This document shows positions 43,865 through 53,220 of a DNA stretch of 64,000 nt, in pieces; positions within the stretch are counted from its first letter, which is position 1, and the number at the start of each line of letters is the position of its first letter. This DNA is from Roseiarcus sp036513315 (GTDB lineage: Bacteria; Pseudomonadota; Alphaproteobacteria; Rhizobiales; Beijerinckiaceae). The notes below the pieces were generated by a model, which was not told the origin of the DNA, ran no database searches, and saw only the letters and a list, made by a program, of their open reading frames with translations. Where the stretch lies: NCBI GenBank assembly GCA_036513315.1, contig DATBZF010000112.1, forward strand, positions 36,645-100,644. The letters run 5' to 3'. A program made the translations under genes and the position numbers.

Positions 43865-45288
43865 GTGAGGATCTCGACCCGCAGGATTGGGAGGCGTTTC
43901 GCCGCCATAGCCACGAAGCGCTGGACGGCATGATCGATTTTCTGCGGACCACGCGCGAACGCCCGGTCTGGCAAAATGCGCCGGCGCATGTTCGCCAGCA
44001 TTTTCAAACCCCGCTGCCGCGTCATCCCCGTGAATTTGCCGCGGTGCTCGAAGATTTCGACGCCAACATCAAGCCCTATGCCGTCGGCAATACGCATCCT
44101 CTATTCATGGGCTGGGTGCACGGAGCCGGAACGCCGGTCGGCATGATCGCGGAAATGCTCGCCGGGGGCCTCAACGCCAATTGCGGCGGCCGCAACCATA
44201 TCGGCATCGCGGTCGAAAACCAGATCACGCAATGGGCGGTCGAGCTTTTCGGTTTTCCTCAAGGCGCCAGCGGCGTCTTTACGACCGGCTCGTCCGCCGC
44301 GAATTTCCTGGGGCTGCTCATCGCCCGCGATGCGGCGATGGGGCATGAAATACGTCGCGGCGGCCTCACCGCCGCCGACGCGCAGCTTACCGCCTATGCT
44401 TCCGCCCACGCCCATGGCTGCGTTGCGCAGGCGACGGAGCTCGCCGGCATCGGCTCATTGCATTTGCGAGCCATTCCAGCCGACGCCGCGGGGGCGCTCC
44501 GGATGGATTTGCTGGAAGATGCAATCGAGGGCGATCTCGCCGCGGGACGGCGCCCATTTCTCATCGTTGGAACCGCCGGAACCGTCGACACCGGCGCTAT
44601 TGATCCCCTGCAAGGTTTGGCGGCGTCGGCGAAGAAACATGGCCTATGGTTTCACGTCGATGGCGCCTTTGGCGCATTGGCGGCGCTGAGCGCGACGCTC
44701 CGCCCCCGGCTTCTGGGGATCGAGCTTGCGGACTCGATCGCCCTCGATTTTCACAAATGGGCGCATGTTCCCTACGACGCCGGCTTTCTGCTGGCGCGCG
44801 ACGGCGCCATGCATCGCGGAACCTTCGCCGACGCTGCCGCCTATCTCCGCCGCGCGCCGCGCGGCCTCGCCGCCGGCGAAATATGGCCCTGCGATCTTGG
44901 CCCCGATTTGTCGCGCGGATTTCGGGCGCTGAAAACCTGGTTCACGTTTCAAGTGCACGGGGCCGACAAGATCGGCGGCGCCATCGAGGCGACCTGCGAA
45001 CACGCCCGCTATCTGGGCGAACGCCTCGCGCCATCCGATATTTTCGAGCTTCGTGCGCCGATATCGCTCAATATCGTCTGTTTCGCGCTGAAAGCAGGTT
45101 GGCCCGATCAGGCCAACGAAGCGATCGTCATCGACCTGCAAGAGCGCGGGCTCGCAGCGCCGTCGACAACCAGCCTGTCAGGGCGCCCGGTCATCCGCGC
45201 GGCGATCGTCAATCACCGGACGACGCGCGCCGACATCGACCAGTTCGTCATGGCGCTTGATGAGGCGGCGAGGCGACTCACCCCTTGA
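43861..45288 (+). CDS. PLP-dependent group II decarboxylase (aromatic amino acid type)
   Basis: 475 residues. NTHPLFMGWVHGAGTPVGMI, GVFTTGSSAANFLGLLIARD, GTAGTVDTGAIDPLQ and WFHVDGAFGALAAL match the AADC/glutamate decarboxylase fold; DFHKWAHVPYDAGF holds the PLP lysine. Converts an amino acid to the amine and CO2; the substrate cannot be read, but the aromatic branch (DOPA/Trp/Phe) fits best. Coupled to the upstream PLP-like protein by a 4-base overlap; converges on the enamidase gene, whose 3' end it overlaps by 11 bases. Confidence 0.88.
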   Translation: MSEDLDPQDWEAFRRHSHEALDGMIDFLRTTRERPVWQNAPAHVRQHFQTPLPRHPREFAAVLEDFDANIKPYAVGNTHPLFMGWVHGAGTPVGMIAEMLAGGLNANCGGRNHIGIAVENQITQWAVELFGFPQGASGVFTTGSSAANFLGLLIARDAAMGHEIRRGGLTAADAQLTAYASAHAHGCVAQATELAGIGSLHLRAIPADAAGALRMDLLEDAIEGDLAAGRRPFLIVGTAGTVDTGAIDPLQGLAASAKKHGLWFHVDGAFGALAALSATLRPRLLGIELADSIALDFHKWAHVPYDAGFLLARDGAMHRGTFADAAAYLRRAPRGLAAGEIWPCDLGPDLSRGFRALKTWFTFQVHGADKIGGAIEATCEHARYLGERLAPSDIFELRAPISLNIVCFALKAGWPDQANEAIVIDLQERGLAAPSTTSLSGRPVIRAAIVNHRTTRADIDQFVMALDEAARRLTP

Positions 45289-46477
45289 CGACGCTCGGGA
45301 TCTTCTCTGCCGGCGGCGTATTGCGGCTGCGCTGCGAGCGCACGATTCCGTCGATGATCGTCATGCCGATGCCCGGCAAGTCGCCCAGTTGCACGCTTTC
45401 CAGCAGCGTCTTGCCGGCCGAATGCTGGGCGCGGTCCATGAAGACGAAATCGGCGGCGCGGCCGACTTCGATCAGCCCGCAATCGAGCGCGCGCATGCGC
45501 GCCGTATTGCCGGTGGCGAAGCAGAAAGCGACTTCGGCGGGGACGTCGCCGATCGAGGACAGCATCGAGACCATGCGGATGACGCCGAGCGGTTGCACGC
45601 CGGAGCCTGCCGGGCCGTCCGTGCCCAGGATCACGCGGCTCAACTCGCCGAGTTCACGCGCCGTGCGCAGCGTCAATAGAGCAGCGCGCTCATTGCCGTT
45701 GTGGACCAATTCGAGACCGCGTTTGCAGCCCTCGCACAGACACACGATCTGATCGTCAGGCAAAGCGGTATGCCCGCCATTGATATGGCCGATGACGTCG
45801 GTGTCAGCCTCCAGCACGACATCCTTGTCGATGAGGCCGGAGCCGGGAATAGAGGGACCGCCGGTATGGATGGTGCTGTTGATCCCGTATTTGCGCGCCC
45901 ACGCCACCATTTTGCGCGCCGTCGCGCCATCTTTGACTCCGCCGAGCCCGACTTCGCCGAGATAGCGCACGCCCGCGTCGGCCAGCTCCTTGAAATCATG
46001 CTCCTCCATGCCCGGCTCGATGACAGGCGCGCCGGCATGAAGCTTGACGCCGCTGGCGCGAAACGACGAGAATGTCCGCTGCGCATAAATCGCCATCGCC
46101 TTCAGACCGACGATGTCGCGGGGCCGACCCGGCGTGTGAACTTCGCCGGCAGACACCATGGTCGTGACGCCGCCGTGCAGGGACGAATCGATCCATCCGG
46201 TCTGATTCTGGCGCGGCGTCCAATCCCCCGCGACAGGATGGACATGGCTGTCGATCAGACCAGGTGAAAGCGCGACGCCATGAGCGTCGATGACAGTCGT
46301 CGCGCCTTCCGCGTCGATGTCCTTGATGCGGCCGATCTGCGCAATGCGCCCGTCGATCGCGACGATCGCATCCGCGTCGAGAATCGGATTGCCGATGTCG
46401 CCGCTCAGCATCAACCCGATATTTTGGATGACAAGCTTGGCCGGACCGCGCGGCGTCGTGGGTTCCTCATGCGCCAT
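45278..46477 (-). CDS. Enamidase-like amidohydrolase
   Basis: 399 residues. Amidohydrolase fold with SPGLIDSHVHPVAGDWTPRQ (metal pair HxH), EVGLGGVKDGATARKMVAWA, HTGGPSIPGSG, HINGGHTALPDDQ and LGTDGPAGSGVQPLG (metal Asp). The sequence pattern follows enamidase of Eubacterium barkeri, a Fe-Zn enzyme that opens 1,4,5,6-tetrahydro-6-oxonicotinate to 2-formylglutarate and ammonia. The presence of a 6-hydroxynicotinate reductase under the same operator supports this job. Another cyclic amide could be the true substrate. Confidence 0.8.
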   Translation of the reverse strand: MAHEEPTTPRGPAKLVIQNIGLMLSGDIGNPILDADAIVAIDGRIAQIGRIKDIDAEGATTVIDAHGVALSPGLIDSHVHPVAGDWTPRQNQTGWIDSSLHGGVTTMVSAGEVHTPGRPRDIVGLKAMAIYAQRTFSSFRASGVKLHAGAPVIEPGMEEHDFKELADAGVRYLGEVGLGGVKDGATARKMVAWARKYGINSTIHTGGPSIPGSGLIDKDVVLEADTDVIGHINGGHTALPDDQIVCLCEGCKRGLELVHNGNERAALLTLRTARELGELSRVILGTDGPAGSGVQPLGVIRMVSMLSSIGDVPAEVAFCFATGNTARMRALDCGLIEVGRAADFVFMDRAQHSAGKTLLESVQLGDLPGIGMTIIDGIVRSQRSRNTPPAEKIPSVVKG

Positions 46478-46555
46478 CGGCGCTCTCCTTGGCTTGATGG
46501 ACCATTTTTGGGCAGACCGCGCCAGATGCTCAAAGTCATTGACGCGAGCTCAAAT

Positions 46556-46573
46556 TCATTTGTATACAAATGA
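46556..46573. promoter_or_regulatory. 18-bp perfect palindromic operator, enamidase/FNR divergent promoter
   Basis: TCATTTGTATACAAATGA is a perfect palindrome in the 237-base divergent region, 79 bases before the enamidase ATG and 142 before the FNR ATG. Sixteen bases (TTTGTATACAAATGAT) recur exactly in front of the Hnr operon at 60368-60383. The core T-GT-AT-AC-A resembles GntR/FadR-type sites; the window encodes only a MarR regulator near it, so the protein that binds is open. Confidence 0.8.
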
Positions 46574-46714
46574 TATCGGACTCGCAACGCGCTCTAAACG
46601 AACAAGCCAGGTTTATTGACGAGGACAAATGTTGTTCCACGGAATTAATAGACTTATATAAGCGCGGCCTTGGCGCGAAGTCGTGCGGAGATAACCAAGC
46701 CGAATTGGTGAACG

Positions 46715-47488
46715 ATGAGCAATTTCAATCAGGAAACCGTCCTTAGCGTCCATCACTGGACTGACCGCTTGTTCAGTTTCAAGACGACCCGCAATCCGGC
46801 CTTCCGCTTCCAGAACGGCCAATTCACGATGATCGGCGTCGAAGTCAAAGGCCGCCCCCTGGTGCGCGCCTATAGTCTGGTCAGCGCCAATTACGAAGAA
46901 AAGCTCGAGTTCTTCAGCATCAAGGTCGCCGACGGTCCGCTAACGTCGCGCCTGCAACATCTGAAAGAAGGCGACCCCATTCTTGTCAGCCGCAAGGCGA
47001 CCGGCACGCTGGTGCTCGACAATCTCAGCGCCGGGCGAAACCTCTATCTCCTGGGCACTGGCACGGGTCTCGCGCCTTTCCTCAGCGTCATCAAGGACCC
47101 CGAAACCTATGAACGCTTCGAACGCGTCATTATCGTTCACGGATGCCGCTGGGTCGCCGAACTCGCCTATGGCGATCTGATCGCCAATGTGTTGCCCAAC
47201 GACGAGCTGGTCGGCGAAAGCATCCGGGAGAAGCTGACCTATTATCCGACGGTCACCAGGGAGCCGTTTCGCCACAACGGCCGCATTTCGCTGCTCATGA
47301 CATCAGGCAAACTGTTCGAAGATGTTGGCCTTCCGCCGATTTCGACGCAATCTGACCGGTTCATGCTGTGCGGCAGCCCCGCTATGCTCGCCGACATTAA
47401 AACCATCCTGAAGGACAAGGATTTTGTCGAGGGCAATCATGGCGCGCCCGGTCATTATGTCGTCGAGAAGGCGTTCGTGGAGAGCTGA
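46715..47488 (+). CDS. fpr: Ferredoxin-NADP+ reductase
   Basis: 257 residues. FAD-binding motif RAYSLVSANYEEKLEFFSIK (RxYS), then VSRKATGTLVLDNL, the NADP site GTGTGLAPFLSVIKDPETYE, and a C-terminal aromatic region ending KAFVES. Cytoplasmic; exchanges electrons between NADPH and ferredoxin or flavodoxin. It is divergent from the enamidase gene across the shared palindrome, so it may feed reduced ferredoxin to 6-hydroxynicotinate reductase. A housekeeping stress role is the alternative. Confidence 0.93.
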   Translation: MSNFNQETVLSVHHWTDRLFSFKTTRNPAFRFQNGQFTMIGVEVKGRPLVRAYSLVSANYEEKLEFFSIKVADGPLTSRLQHLKEGDPILVSRKATGTLVLDNLSAGRNLYLLGTGTGLAPFLSVIKDPETYERFERVIIVHGCRWVAELAYGDLIANVLPNDELVGESIREKLTYYPTVTREPFRHNGRISLLMTSGKLFEDVGLPPISTQSDRFMLCGSPAMLADIKTILKDKDFVEGNHGAPGHYVVEKAFVES

Positions 47489-47659
47489 CCCGGCGCCGCT
47501 CCGTCAAACGTGATCGCACCGCTCGCGCCGAAGCTCACCCGGCCGACGTTTCCGTTTCCTATCCGGCAACATTCCATGATACAAAGCATCCAGAGAGTCA
47601 TGCGGCTCTACCGAAAATGAAACAGGCGCGTTCTGACGCGTTAGCAGGAGTGGCGAAAT

Positions 47660-47992
47660 ATGCCCGCATTCCCTAGAAGCCCGGTCGCAGGTTCGATAGC
47701 AGTCCTGGCGATGGCCGCGGCGCTTACGTTTTCGGTGAATGCCAGCGCGCAGACTTCGCATCGGCCAATTCACCACAGAGCGCATGCAACAGGACCGCGC
47801 AAACCCCTCTATGCCCCCCTCGCGCCAGGCGTGGAATTGCAGACCAGCACCTACGCCGACCCGGGGTCGGAAAATCATTATTACAGCGATACCGTCGCGG
47901 CGGGTCACGCCGACTTGCAGGACATTCGCTTTCGCTACGGTCAATCGCCTTCGACGCAATATAACTCGGACGAGCCCCTGTTCCGCTTCTGA
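47660..47992 (+). CDS. Small secreted protein (110 aa)
   Basis: ATG with AGGAG in front. Signal peptide AVLAMAAALTFSVNASAQT; mature part is His/Pro-rich and then acidic (YADPGSENHYYSDTVAAGHA). No known domain. Lies between FNR and the IS630 remnant, with no link to catabolism visible. Confidence 0.55.
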   Translation: MPAFPRSPVAGSIAVLAMAAALTFSVNASAQTSHRPIHHRAHATGPRKPLYAPLAPGVELQTSTYADPGSENHYYSDTVAAGHADLQDIRFRYGQSPSTQYNSDEPLFRF

Positions 47993-48240
47993 GTGCTACC
48001 GACCGGGTCTGGATAGAGTCGCGGGCGCTCCGAACCGAGGCCTCCGCTTGGGCTTTCATCGATCGTGTGCGCCGCCGGGAAGGCGGTTCGCGCCTGGCTC
48101 GGAGGAAGAACGCGCGCGCGGCACGCTGAGAGGCTGAGACGGCGGCGCGATTGCGAACGTTCTATTGCCGATGCCTTCGGCGAGGGCGCCCATTGCTAGG
48201 ACCACACTTGTGACGGCAGCGGATATCTTCTGCACCACGT

Positions 48241-48686
48241 GATAGCGCGGTGGCGCGTTTCGCATTTTGTGGACTCGCAAGCTGCGTTGACGAAGCCGGT
48301 GTCGCGATAAGGCCGCCCATATCGCGCCAGGCGCCCTCGCTGGCGCGTTTCCAAGTCCAGCCCCTCCCATGGTTGATCTCCGTAAAGATCCGCTCGATCA
48401 GGAGGAGGACCGCTGAATCGGGCGGCGAGCGCCAAAGCCTGGCGCTTGAGCTGGATCATCTGCCGGCTGGCGGTCGGCTTGCGGGAGCCGAGTTCGTCCA
48501 TGACGGCGATGTCGCAAAGCTTGACCCGACGAACTATTGTTGTTCGATATATATGAGGAAGCATTGGCCGTTGATTGACACGGCGAAGACGCGAAGGGTG
48601 GCGAGCCGGTCGCCGCCGACTGCGCCGAGAAAGGTCAGCGGGCGGCCGTGCCGGGCAAGCCGCGCCGGAGCCCAATCAAGGCGGGT
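48241..48686 (-). mobile_element. Decayed IS630-family transposase
   Basis: Minus-strand fragments in several frames line up with IS630 transposases: RLDWAPARLARHGRPLTFLG to SINGQCFLIYIEQQ then a stop (48534); VKLCDIAVMDELGSRKPTAS with the second catalytic Asp (around 48500); IERIFTEINHGRGWTWKRAS with the catalytic Glu in another frame; and FVNAACESTKCETRHRAI, the usual end. At least two frameshifts and a stop; the N-terminal third is gone. The copy stops 40 bases before the IorA-like gene. Confidence 0.75.
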
Positions 48687-48725
48687 CTGGAACGTTGCGA
48701 CGGCGGATTGCGGGAGCGAACGGCG

Positions 48726-49175
48726 ATGGATCTCCGAATCAATGGCGTCAGCCGAAGCGTTGATGTCCCGAACCAGATGCCGCTGCTCTGGGTGCTGCGC
48801 GATGTGTTCGGCATGACGGGCACCAAGTTCGGCTGCGGCATCGCCCAGTGCGGGGCTTGCACGGTGCATCTTGACGGCGTCGCGGTGCGCTCCTGCCAAT
48901 TGCCGATCGGCGCGGTAGGCGACCGCGCGATTACGACGATCGAGGGCGTCGGGGAGACAGCCGCCGGCGCGAAGATTCAGAAGGCCTGGCTCGACCTCGA
49001 AGTCATCCAATGCGGCTATTGCCAACCTGGTCAGATCATGTCCGCATCCGCTTTGCTTGCCGCCAACCCGCAACCGGACGATGCCGCCATTGACGCGGCA
49101 ATGGCCGGCAATCTCTGCCGCTGCGGCACTTATGTGCGCATCCGCGAGGGGATCAAACATGCTGCGCGATCCTGA
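48726..49175 (+). CDS. [2Fe-2S] subunit of a molybdenum hydroxylase (IorA/NicA-like)
   Basis: 149 residues from the ATG at 48726. The plant-type ferredoxin part has FGCGIAQCGACTVHLDG, and the second cluster domain has CGYCQPGQ and GNLCRCGTY. Passes electrons from the Mo site to the cytochrome subunit. The protein overlaps the large-subunit gene by 17 bases. It lacks its own TAT signal and would be co-exported. NicA of nicotinate dehydrogenase and IorA of isoquinoline 1-oxidoreductase share this form. Confidence 0.93.
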   Translation: MDLRINGVSRSVDVPNQMPLLWVLRDVFGMTGTKFGCGIAQCGACTVHLDGVAVRSCQLPIGAVGDRAITTIEGVGETAAGAKIQKAWLDLEVIQCGYCQPGQIMSASALLAANPQPDDAAIDAAMAGNLCRCGTYVRIREGIKHAARS

Positions 49176-51348
49176 TCGGCCTTTTGCCGCCGGCGCCGGA
49201 CTATCGCGCCGTTCTGTGCTGCGTGGCGGCGCGGCGCTCGCCGGCGGCCTGTTGATCGGCGTCGCGCTGCCGCAGGCGCGTGCGCGCGCGGACGAGCCGA
49301 CGCCCACCGGCGCGCGCTTCAACGCGTTCATCCATGTCGCGCGCGACGACACGGTGACTTTCACCATGCCGGCGGTGGAGATGGGTCAGGGGGTCTATAC
49401 CTCGCAGGCCCAGTGCCTCGCCGAGGAACTCGATATCGGGCTCGACAAGGTCGTCGCCGCCCACGCGCCAGCCGACCAGGCCAATTACGGCAGCCCGGTT
49501 TTCGTCGTCCAGGCGACGGGCGGGTCGACGACGACCATCGCCTGGACGGAACCGCTGCGGAAGGCGGGAGCGACGGCCCGCGCTATGCTTGTGCAAGCGG
49601 CGGCCGCTCAATGGAGCGTCGATCCCACCGCTCTCACCACCGAGAACGGCGTCATCACGGATAAGGCGAGCGGGCGATCGATCCGGTATGGCGAGGTCGC
49701 CGATCGCGCTGGGGACTTACAGCCGCCCGCCGACGTCAAGCTAAAGGACCCCGCGCAGTTCCGCCTGATCGGCAAGCCAGTCCACCGCATCGATACGCCG
49801 GAAAAAGCTGCCGGCAAAACGGTCTATGGCATTGACGTGATGCGGCCGGGGATGAAGTTCGCCACGCTGATGGCCTCGCCGGTGATCGGCGGCAAGGTCG
49901 GCTCGGTCGACCAGACGAAGGCCCTCGCCATCCCCGGCGTGCGGCAGGTGGTGATCCTCGACAATCTCGTCGCCGTGGTCGGCGATCACACATGGGCAGC
50001 CATGCAGGGACTGGCCGCGCTGGCGATCGAATGGGCGCCCGGCGTCCATGCCGGCCTCGATCAGGCGCAGCTCTGGGCAGATATCGAAAAGGTCTCCGAG
50101 GGCGCGGGCGTCGTCGCCAAAAAGGTGGGCGACGCGCCGGCGAGGTTGAAGGATGGCGCCCTGTTCGAGGCGACTTACGAACTGCCCCTTCTCGCCCATG
50201 CGCCGATGGAGATGACGAATTGCACCGTGCATGTGCATGAAGGCGCTTGCGAGGTCTGGGTCGGCACGCAGGTGCCTGGCTACGCGCAGGCCGGCGCCGC
50301 CCAGGCGCTAAGCATCGACCCTGCGAAAGTGACGATCAACAACCACCTGATCGGCGGCGGCTTCGGCCGCCGGCTAGAAGCCGACGGCGTCGTCGCCGCG
50401 GTTCGCATCGCCGCCCATGTCGAGGGTCCGGTGAAGGTGGTGTGGTCGCGCGAGGAGGACATCCGTCAGGAGCTCTATCGTCCGCTCTACCACGACCGGC
50501 TGAAGGCGCGGGTGGAGAACGGCAGGATCAGCGCCTGGAGTCACCGCATAACCGGCGTCTCGATCATGGCGCGGTGGTTGCCGCCGGCCTTCAAGGACGG
50601 CATCGATGTCGATGCGGTCGACGGCGCCGTGGAGGTTCCCTATGCGGTCGGCGACATGCTGGTCGAATATATCCGCCATGAAAGCGTCGTTCCCGGCGCC
50701 TTCTGGCGTGGCGTCGGTCCGAACAGCAGCATCTTCTCCATCGAATCCTTCATCGACCTGATCGCGCGCAAGACAGGCGTCGATCCCCTGGCGTTCCGGC
50801 GCGGCATGCTGGACAAGAGCCCTCGCGCGCTTGGCCTGCTGAATCTCGTCGCCGAAAAGGCGGCCTGGGGAACGCCGGCGCCAGCCTCGCCCTTCGGCGC
50901 GCGGCGCGGACGCGGTCTTGCGCTGATGGACGCCTTCGGCAGCTATCTCGCCGCCATCGCCGACGTCGCGGTGAGCGACGCGGGCGACGTGCGCGTCACC
51001 CGCGTAGTGGTCGCCGCGGATGTCGGCAAGGTCATCAACCCGGATATCCTGGTGGCGCAGATACAGGGCGGTGTGGTCTTCGGGCTCAGCGCGGTGCTGC
51101 ACGGCGAGATCACCTTTGCCGGCGGACGTGTCGAGCAGGGCAATTTCAACGACTACCGCATCCTGCGTATCGACGAGACTCCTTCGATCGAGGTGCATGT
51201 CATGCCGAGCGCGGAGAATTCGGGCGGCATCGGCGAACCCGGCACCGTAGTCGTGCAGCCCGCGGTCGCCAATGCCGTCTTCGCCGCGACTGGCGTGCAA
51301 CTGACGCGCATGCCCATCAATGCGACACTGATCGCAAAGGCAGTCTGA
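49159..51348 (+). CDS. Molybdopterin-binding subunit, IorB/NicB-like, TAT-exported
   Basis: 729 residues from the ATG at 49159. A twin-arginine signal (LSRRSVLRGGAALAGGLLIG) marks export of the folded enzyme. Molybdopterin motifs: MPAVEMGQGVYTSQAQCLAE, VQATGGSTTTIAWTEPL, NNHLIGGGFGRRLEADG, GAFWRGVGPNSSIFSIESF, and SGGIGEPGTVVVQPAVANAV with the catalytic Glu (GEPG). Hydroxylates N-heteroaromatics or aldehydes using water. With the triheme cytochrome next door this resembles NicB or IorB; nicotinate is a plausible substrate given the neighbours, not shown. Confidence 0.9.
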   Translation: MLRDPDRPFAAGAGLSRRSVLRGGAALAGGLLIGVALPQARARADEPTPTGARFNAFIHVARDDTVTFTMPAVEMGQGVYTSQAQCLAEELDIGLDKVVAAHAPADQANYGSPVFVVQATGGSTTTIAWTEPLRKAGATARAMLVQAAAAQWSVDPTALTTENGVITDKASGRSIRYGEVADRAGDLQPPADVKLKDPAQFRLIGKPVHRIDTPEKAAGKTVYGIDVMRPGMKFATLMASPVIGGKVGSVDQTKALAIPGVRQVVILDNLVAVVGDHTWAAMQGLAALAIEWAPGVHAGLDQAQLWADIEKVSEGAGVVAKKVGDAPARLKDGALFEATYELPLLAHAPMEMTNCTVHVHEGACEVWVGTQVPGYAQAGAAQALSIDPAKVTINNHLIGGGFGRRLEADGVVAAVRIAAHVEGPVKVVWSREEDIRQELYRPLYHDRLKARVENGRISAWSHRITGVSIMARWLPPAFKDGIDVDAVDGAVEVPYAVGDMLVEYIRHESVVPGAFWRGVGPNSSIFSIESFIDLIARKTGVDPLAFRRGMLDKSPRALGLLNLVAEKAAWGTPAPASPFGARRGRGLALMDAFGSYLAAIADVAVSDAGDVRVTRVVVAADVGKVINPDILVAQIQGGVVFGLSAVLHGEITFAGGRVEQGNFNDYRILRIDETPSIEVHVMPSAENSGGIGEPGTVVVQPAVANAVFAATGVQLTRMPINATLIAKAV

Positions 51349-51351
51349 CCG

Positions 51352-52689
51352 ATGCGCATCAAGCCGATCGCACTCACGCTTGTCGGGATCGCAATTGTCG
51401 CAGGGGTGGCCGCCCTCGGCGTGGTCGGCTGGATGGTGTTCCAGCCAGGCCCCTACGCCTTCGCCACGGGCGCGTCCGTCGAACTCGCGGCCTACCAAGG
51501 CCCGTCGCCCGTCGGCGTTCCTGCCGAACTCGCCAACGCCGACGCCGCGGCGAAGGGCGCCTATATCGCCCGCATGGCGGATTGCGCGGCCTGCCACACC
51601 GCCAAAGGCGGCACGCCCTTTGCCGGCGGGCGCGCTTTCGTGTTGCCGTTCGGCACGATCTACACGCCGAACCTGACGCCCGACGCCGAGACCGGCATCG
51701 GCAAATGGACCGACGCCGAGTTTCTGAACGCCGTGCATCGCGGCATTGCGCCGGACGGCTCACACTATTATCCCGCCTTTCCCTACCCCTCCTACACGCT
51801 GCTGACCGACGAGGATGCGCTGGCGATCAAGGCCTATCTCTTCTCGCTGAAGCCGGTGAAGCAGGCCAACAAGCCCAACACTTTTGCCTTCCCCTATAAT
51901 CAGCGGTGGCTGATGACGATCTGGGCGGCCCTGTTCAACGCCGATCATCGCTTCCGGCCGGTCGCGGGGCAAAGCGCCGAATGGAATCGCGGCGCCTATC
52001 TGGTCGAGGCGGCGGGTCATTGCGGCGAGTGCCACACGCCGCGCAACCTGATGCAGGCGCTTGACCAGCGCCGCAAATTCGCCGGCGGGGTCGCCGAGGG
52101 CTGGAACGCCTACAACATCAGCGCCGACAAGGTCAGCGGCGTTGGCGACTGGTCGGTGGAGGAGCTCACCGCCTATCTTTCGACCGGCCATGCCAAAGGG
52201 CGTGGCGGCGCGTCAGGTCCGATGGAAGAGGCGGTTCAGCTCAGCCTGTCGAGCCTGACGAAATCCGATATCGCCGCTATCGTGACCTATCTGCGCAGCG
52301 CGCCAGCGGTGGCGAGCGATCTGCCGAAGCTTGCGGGCCCGGCCCCTGCGACGCCGCGGCTTGCCGGAATCGACAACCCTATCGGCCAGCGCGTATTTGA
52401 GGGCAATTGCGTGGGCTGCCACGCGTGGACCGGCGCCGGGGCGGTGATCGCGGAGGCGCAGCTCACGGGGGTGCGGTCGGTGAATGATCCGAGCGCCGCC
52501 AATGTGGTTCAGATGATTCTTGGCGGCAGCGGCGGGTCGGGCGTCGCGCATCCCTATATGCCGGGGTTCTGGCGGTCTTATTCCGACGCCGAGATCGCCG
52601 CGGCCGCTAATTACGTGACCGCGCGCTTCGGCGCCACGCCTTCGCGCGTCGCGCCGGCCGACGTCGCGAACTTTCGCTCGCAGAACTGA
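51352..52689 (+). CDS. Triheme cytochrome c subunit, membrane-anchored
   Basis: 445 residues starting three bases after the Mo subunit. One N-terminal anchor (LTLVGIAIVAGVAALGVVGW), then three c-type heme sites CAACH, CGECH and CVGCH, each in its own domain of about 130 residues. Electron acceptor of the hydroxylase, passing electrons to the respiratory chain. Same form as the cytochrome partner of alcohol, aldehyde and nicotinate dehydrogenases; in NicB of Pseudomonas the equivalent is fused to the Mo subunit. Confidence 0.93.
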   Translation: MRIKPIALTLVGIAIVAGVAALGVVGWMVFQPGPYAFATGASVELAAYQGPSPVGVPAELANADAAAKGAYIARMADCAACHTAKGGTPFAGGRAFVLPFGTIYTPNLTPDAETGIGKWTDAEFLNAVHRGIAPDGSHYYPAFPYPSYTLLTDEDALAIKAYLFSLKPVKQANKPNTFAFPYNQRWLMTIWAALFNADHRFRPVAGQSAEWNRGAYLVEAAGHCGECHTPRNLMQALDQRRKFAGGVAEGWNAYNISADKVSGVGDWSVEELTAYLSTGHAKGRGGASGPMEEAVQLSLSSLTKSDIAAIVTYLRSAPAVASDLPKLAGPAPATPRLAGIDNPIGQRVFEGNCVGCHAWTGAGAVIAEAQLTGVRSVNDPSAANVVQMILGGSGGSGVAHPYMPGFWRSYSDAEIAAAANYVTARFGATPSRVAPADVANFRSQN

Positions 52690-52773
52690 GACGTTGCCCG
52701 GAGACCTGCCGCCGGCGGCCGGAATTACCGGCGACGGTCACGGCTCGAATAGCCTTTCGACGCACCCCAGCAT

Positions 52774-53220
52774 TTAAGCCAGCCGTCTCAACAACGCCAC
52801 CAAAGTCTGACGCTCGGGCGCTGTCAGCGGCTCCAGCGTCACGGCGGTGATGCGATCGGCCATCGGTTCGGCGCGCTCGCAAATCTCCGCCCCTTCCGGC
52901 GTTAGCGTCACCAGAAGCCGCCGACCGTCGGCGGGATCGGCCGTCGTGGCGGTGATGCCGCGCTTTGTCAGACGATCAATCACGCCTTTGACGGTTGCGG
53001 CGTCCATCGCCGTTTGGCGCCCGAGCAGGTTCTGGGAGCACGGCCCGCTCTCTTTCAGCTTGGCCAGCACGGCCCATTGCGTCGGCGTCAGTTCCTCGAT
53101 CATCAACGAGGCGAAAATATTGGTATGCCGCTGCTGCGCCTGGCGCAGGATGAAGCCGACCTGATCATCGAGGATGTAGCCGGCGTCGGAAGCCGGCTGA
53201 TGCTTGCGTGCGATCGTCAT
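52774..53220 (-). CDS. MarR family transcriptional regulator (NicR/BpsR-like)
   Basis: 148 residues. Winged HTH: TPTQWAVLAKLKESGPCSQN, GRQTAMDAATVKGVIDRLTK and DGRRLLVTLTPEGAEICERA. YILDDQVGFILRQAQQRHTN in the N-terminal dimer helix and the TAMDAATVKGVIDRL recognition helix recall the MarR regulators NicR and BpsR that sense 6-hydroxynicotinate, by pattern only. Last gene of the seven-gene operon; start overlaps the stop of the preceding DUF1185 gene. Confidence 0.88.
   Translation of the reverse strand: MTIARKHQPASDAGYILDDQVGFILRQAQQRHTNIFASLMIEELTPTQWAVLAKLKESGPCSQNLLGRQTAMDAATVKGVIDRLTKRGITATTADPADGRRLLVTLTPEGAEICERAEPMADRITAVTLEPLTAPERQTLVALLRRLA

Noticed and set aside
48056..48265. Minus-strand frame with a signal-like stretch after the IS630 relic
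   Set aside because: Composition becomes Pro/Arg/Ser-rich, there is no ribosome site, and it overlaps the decayed transposase end.
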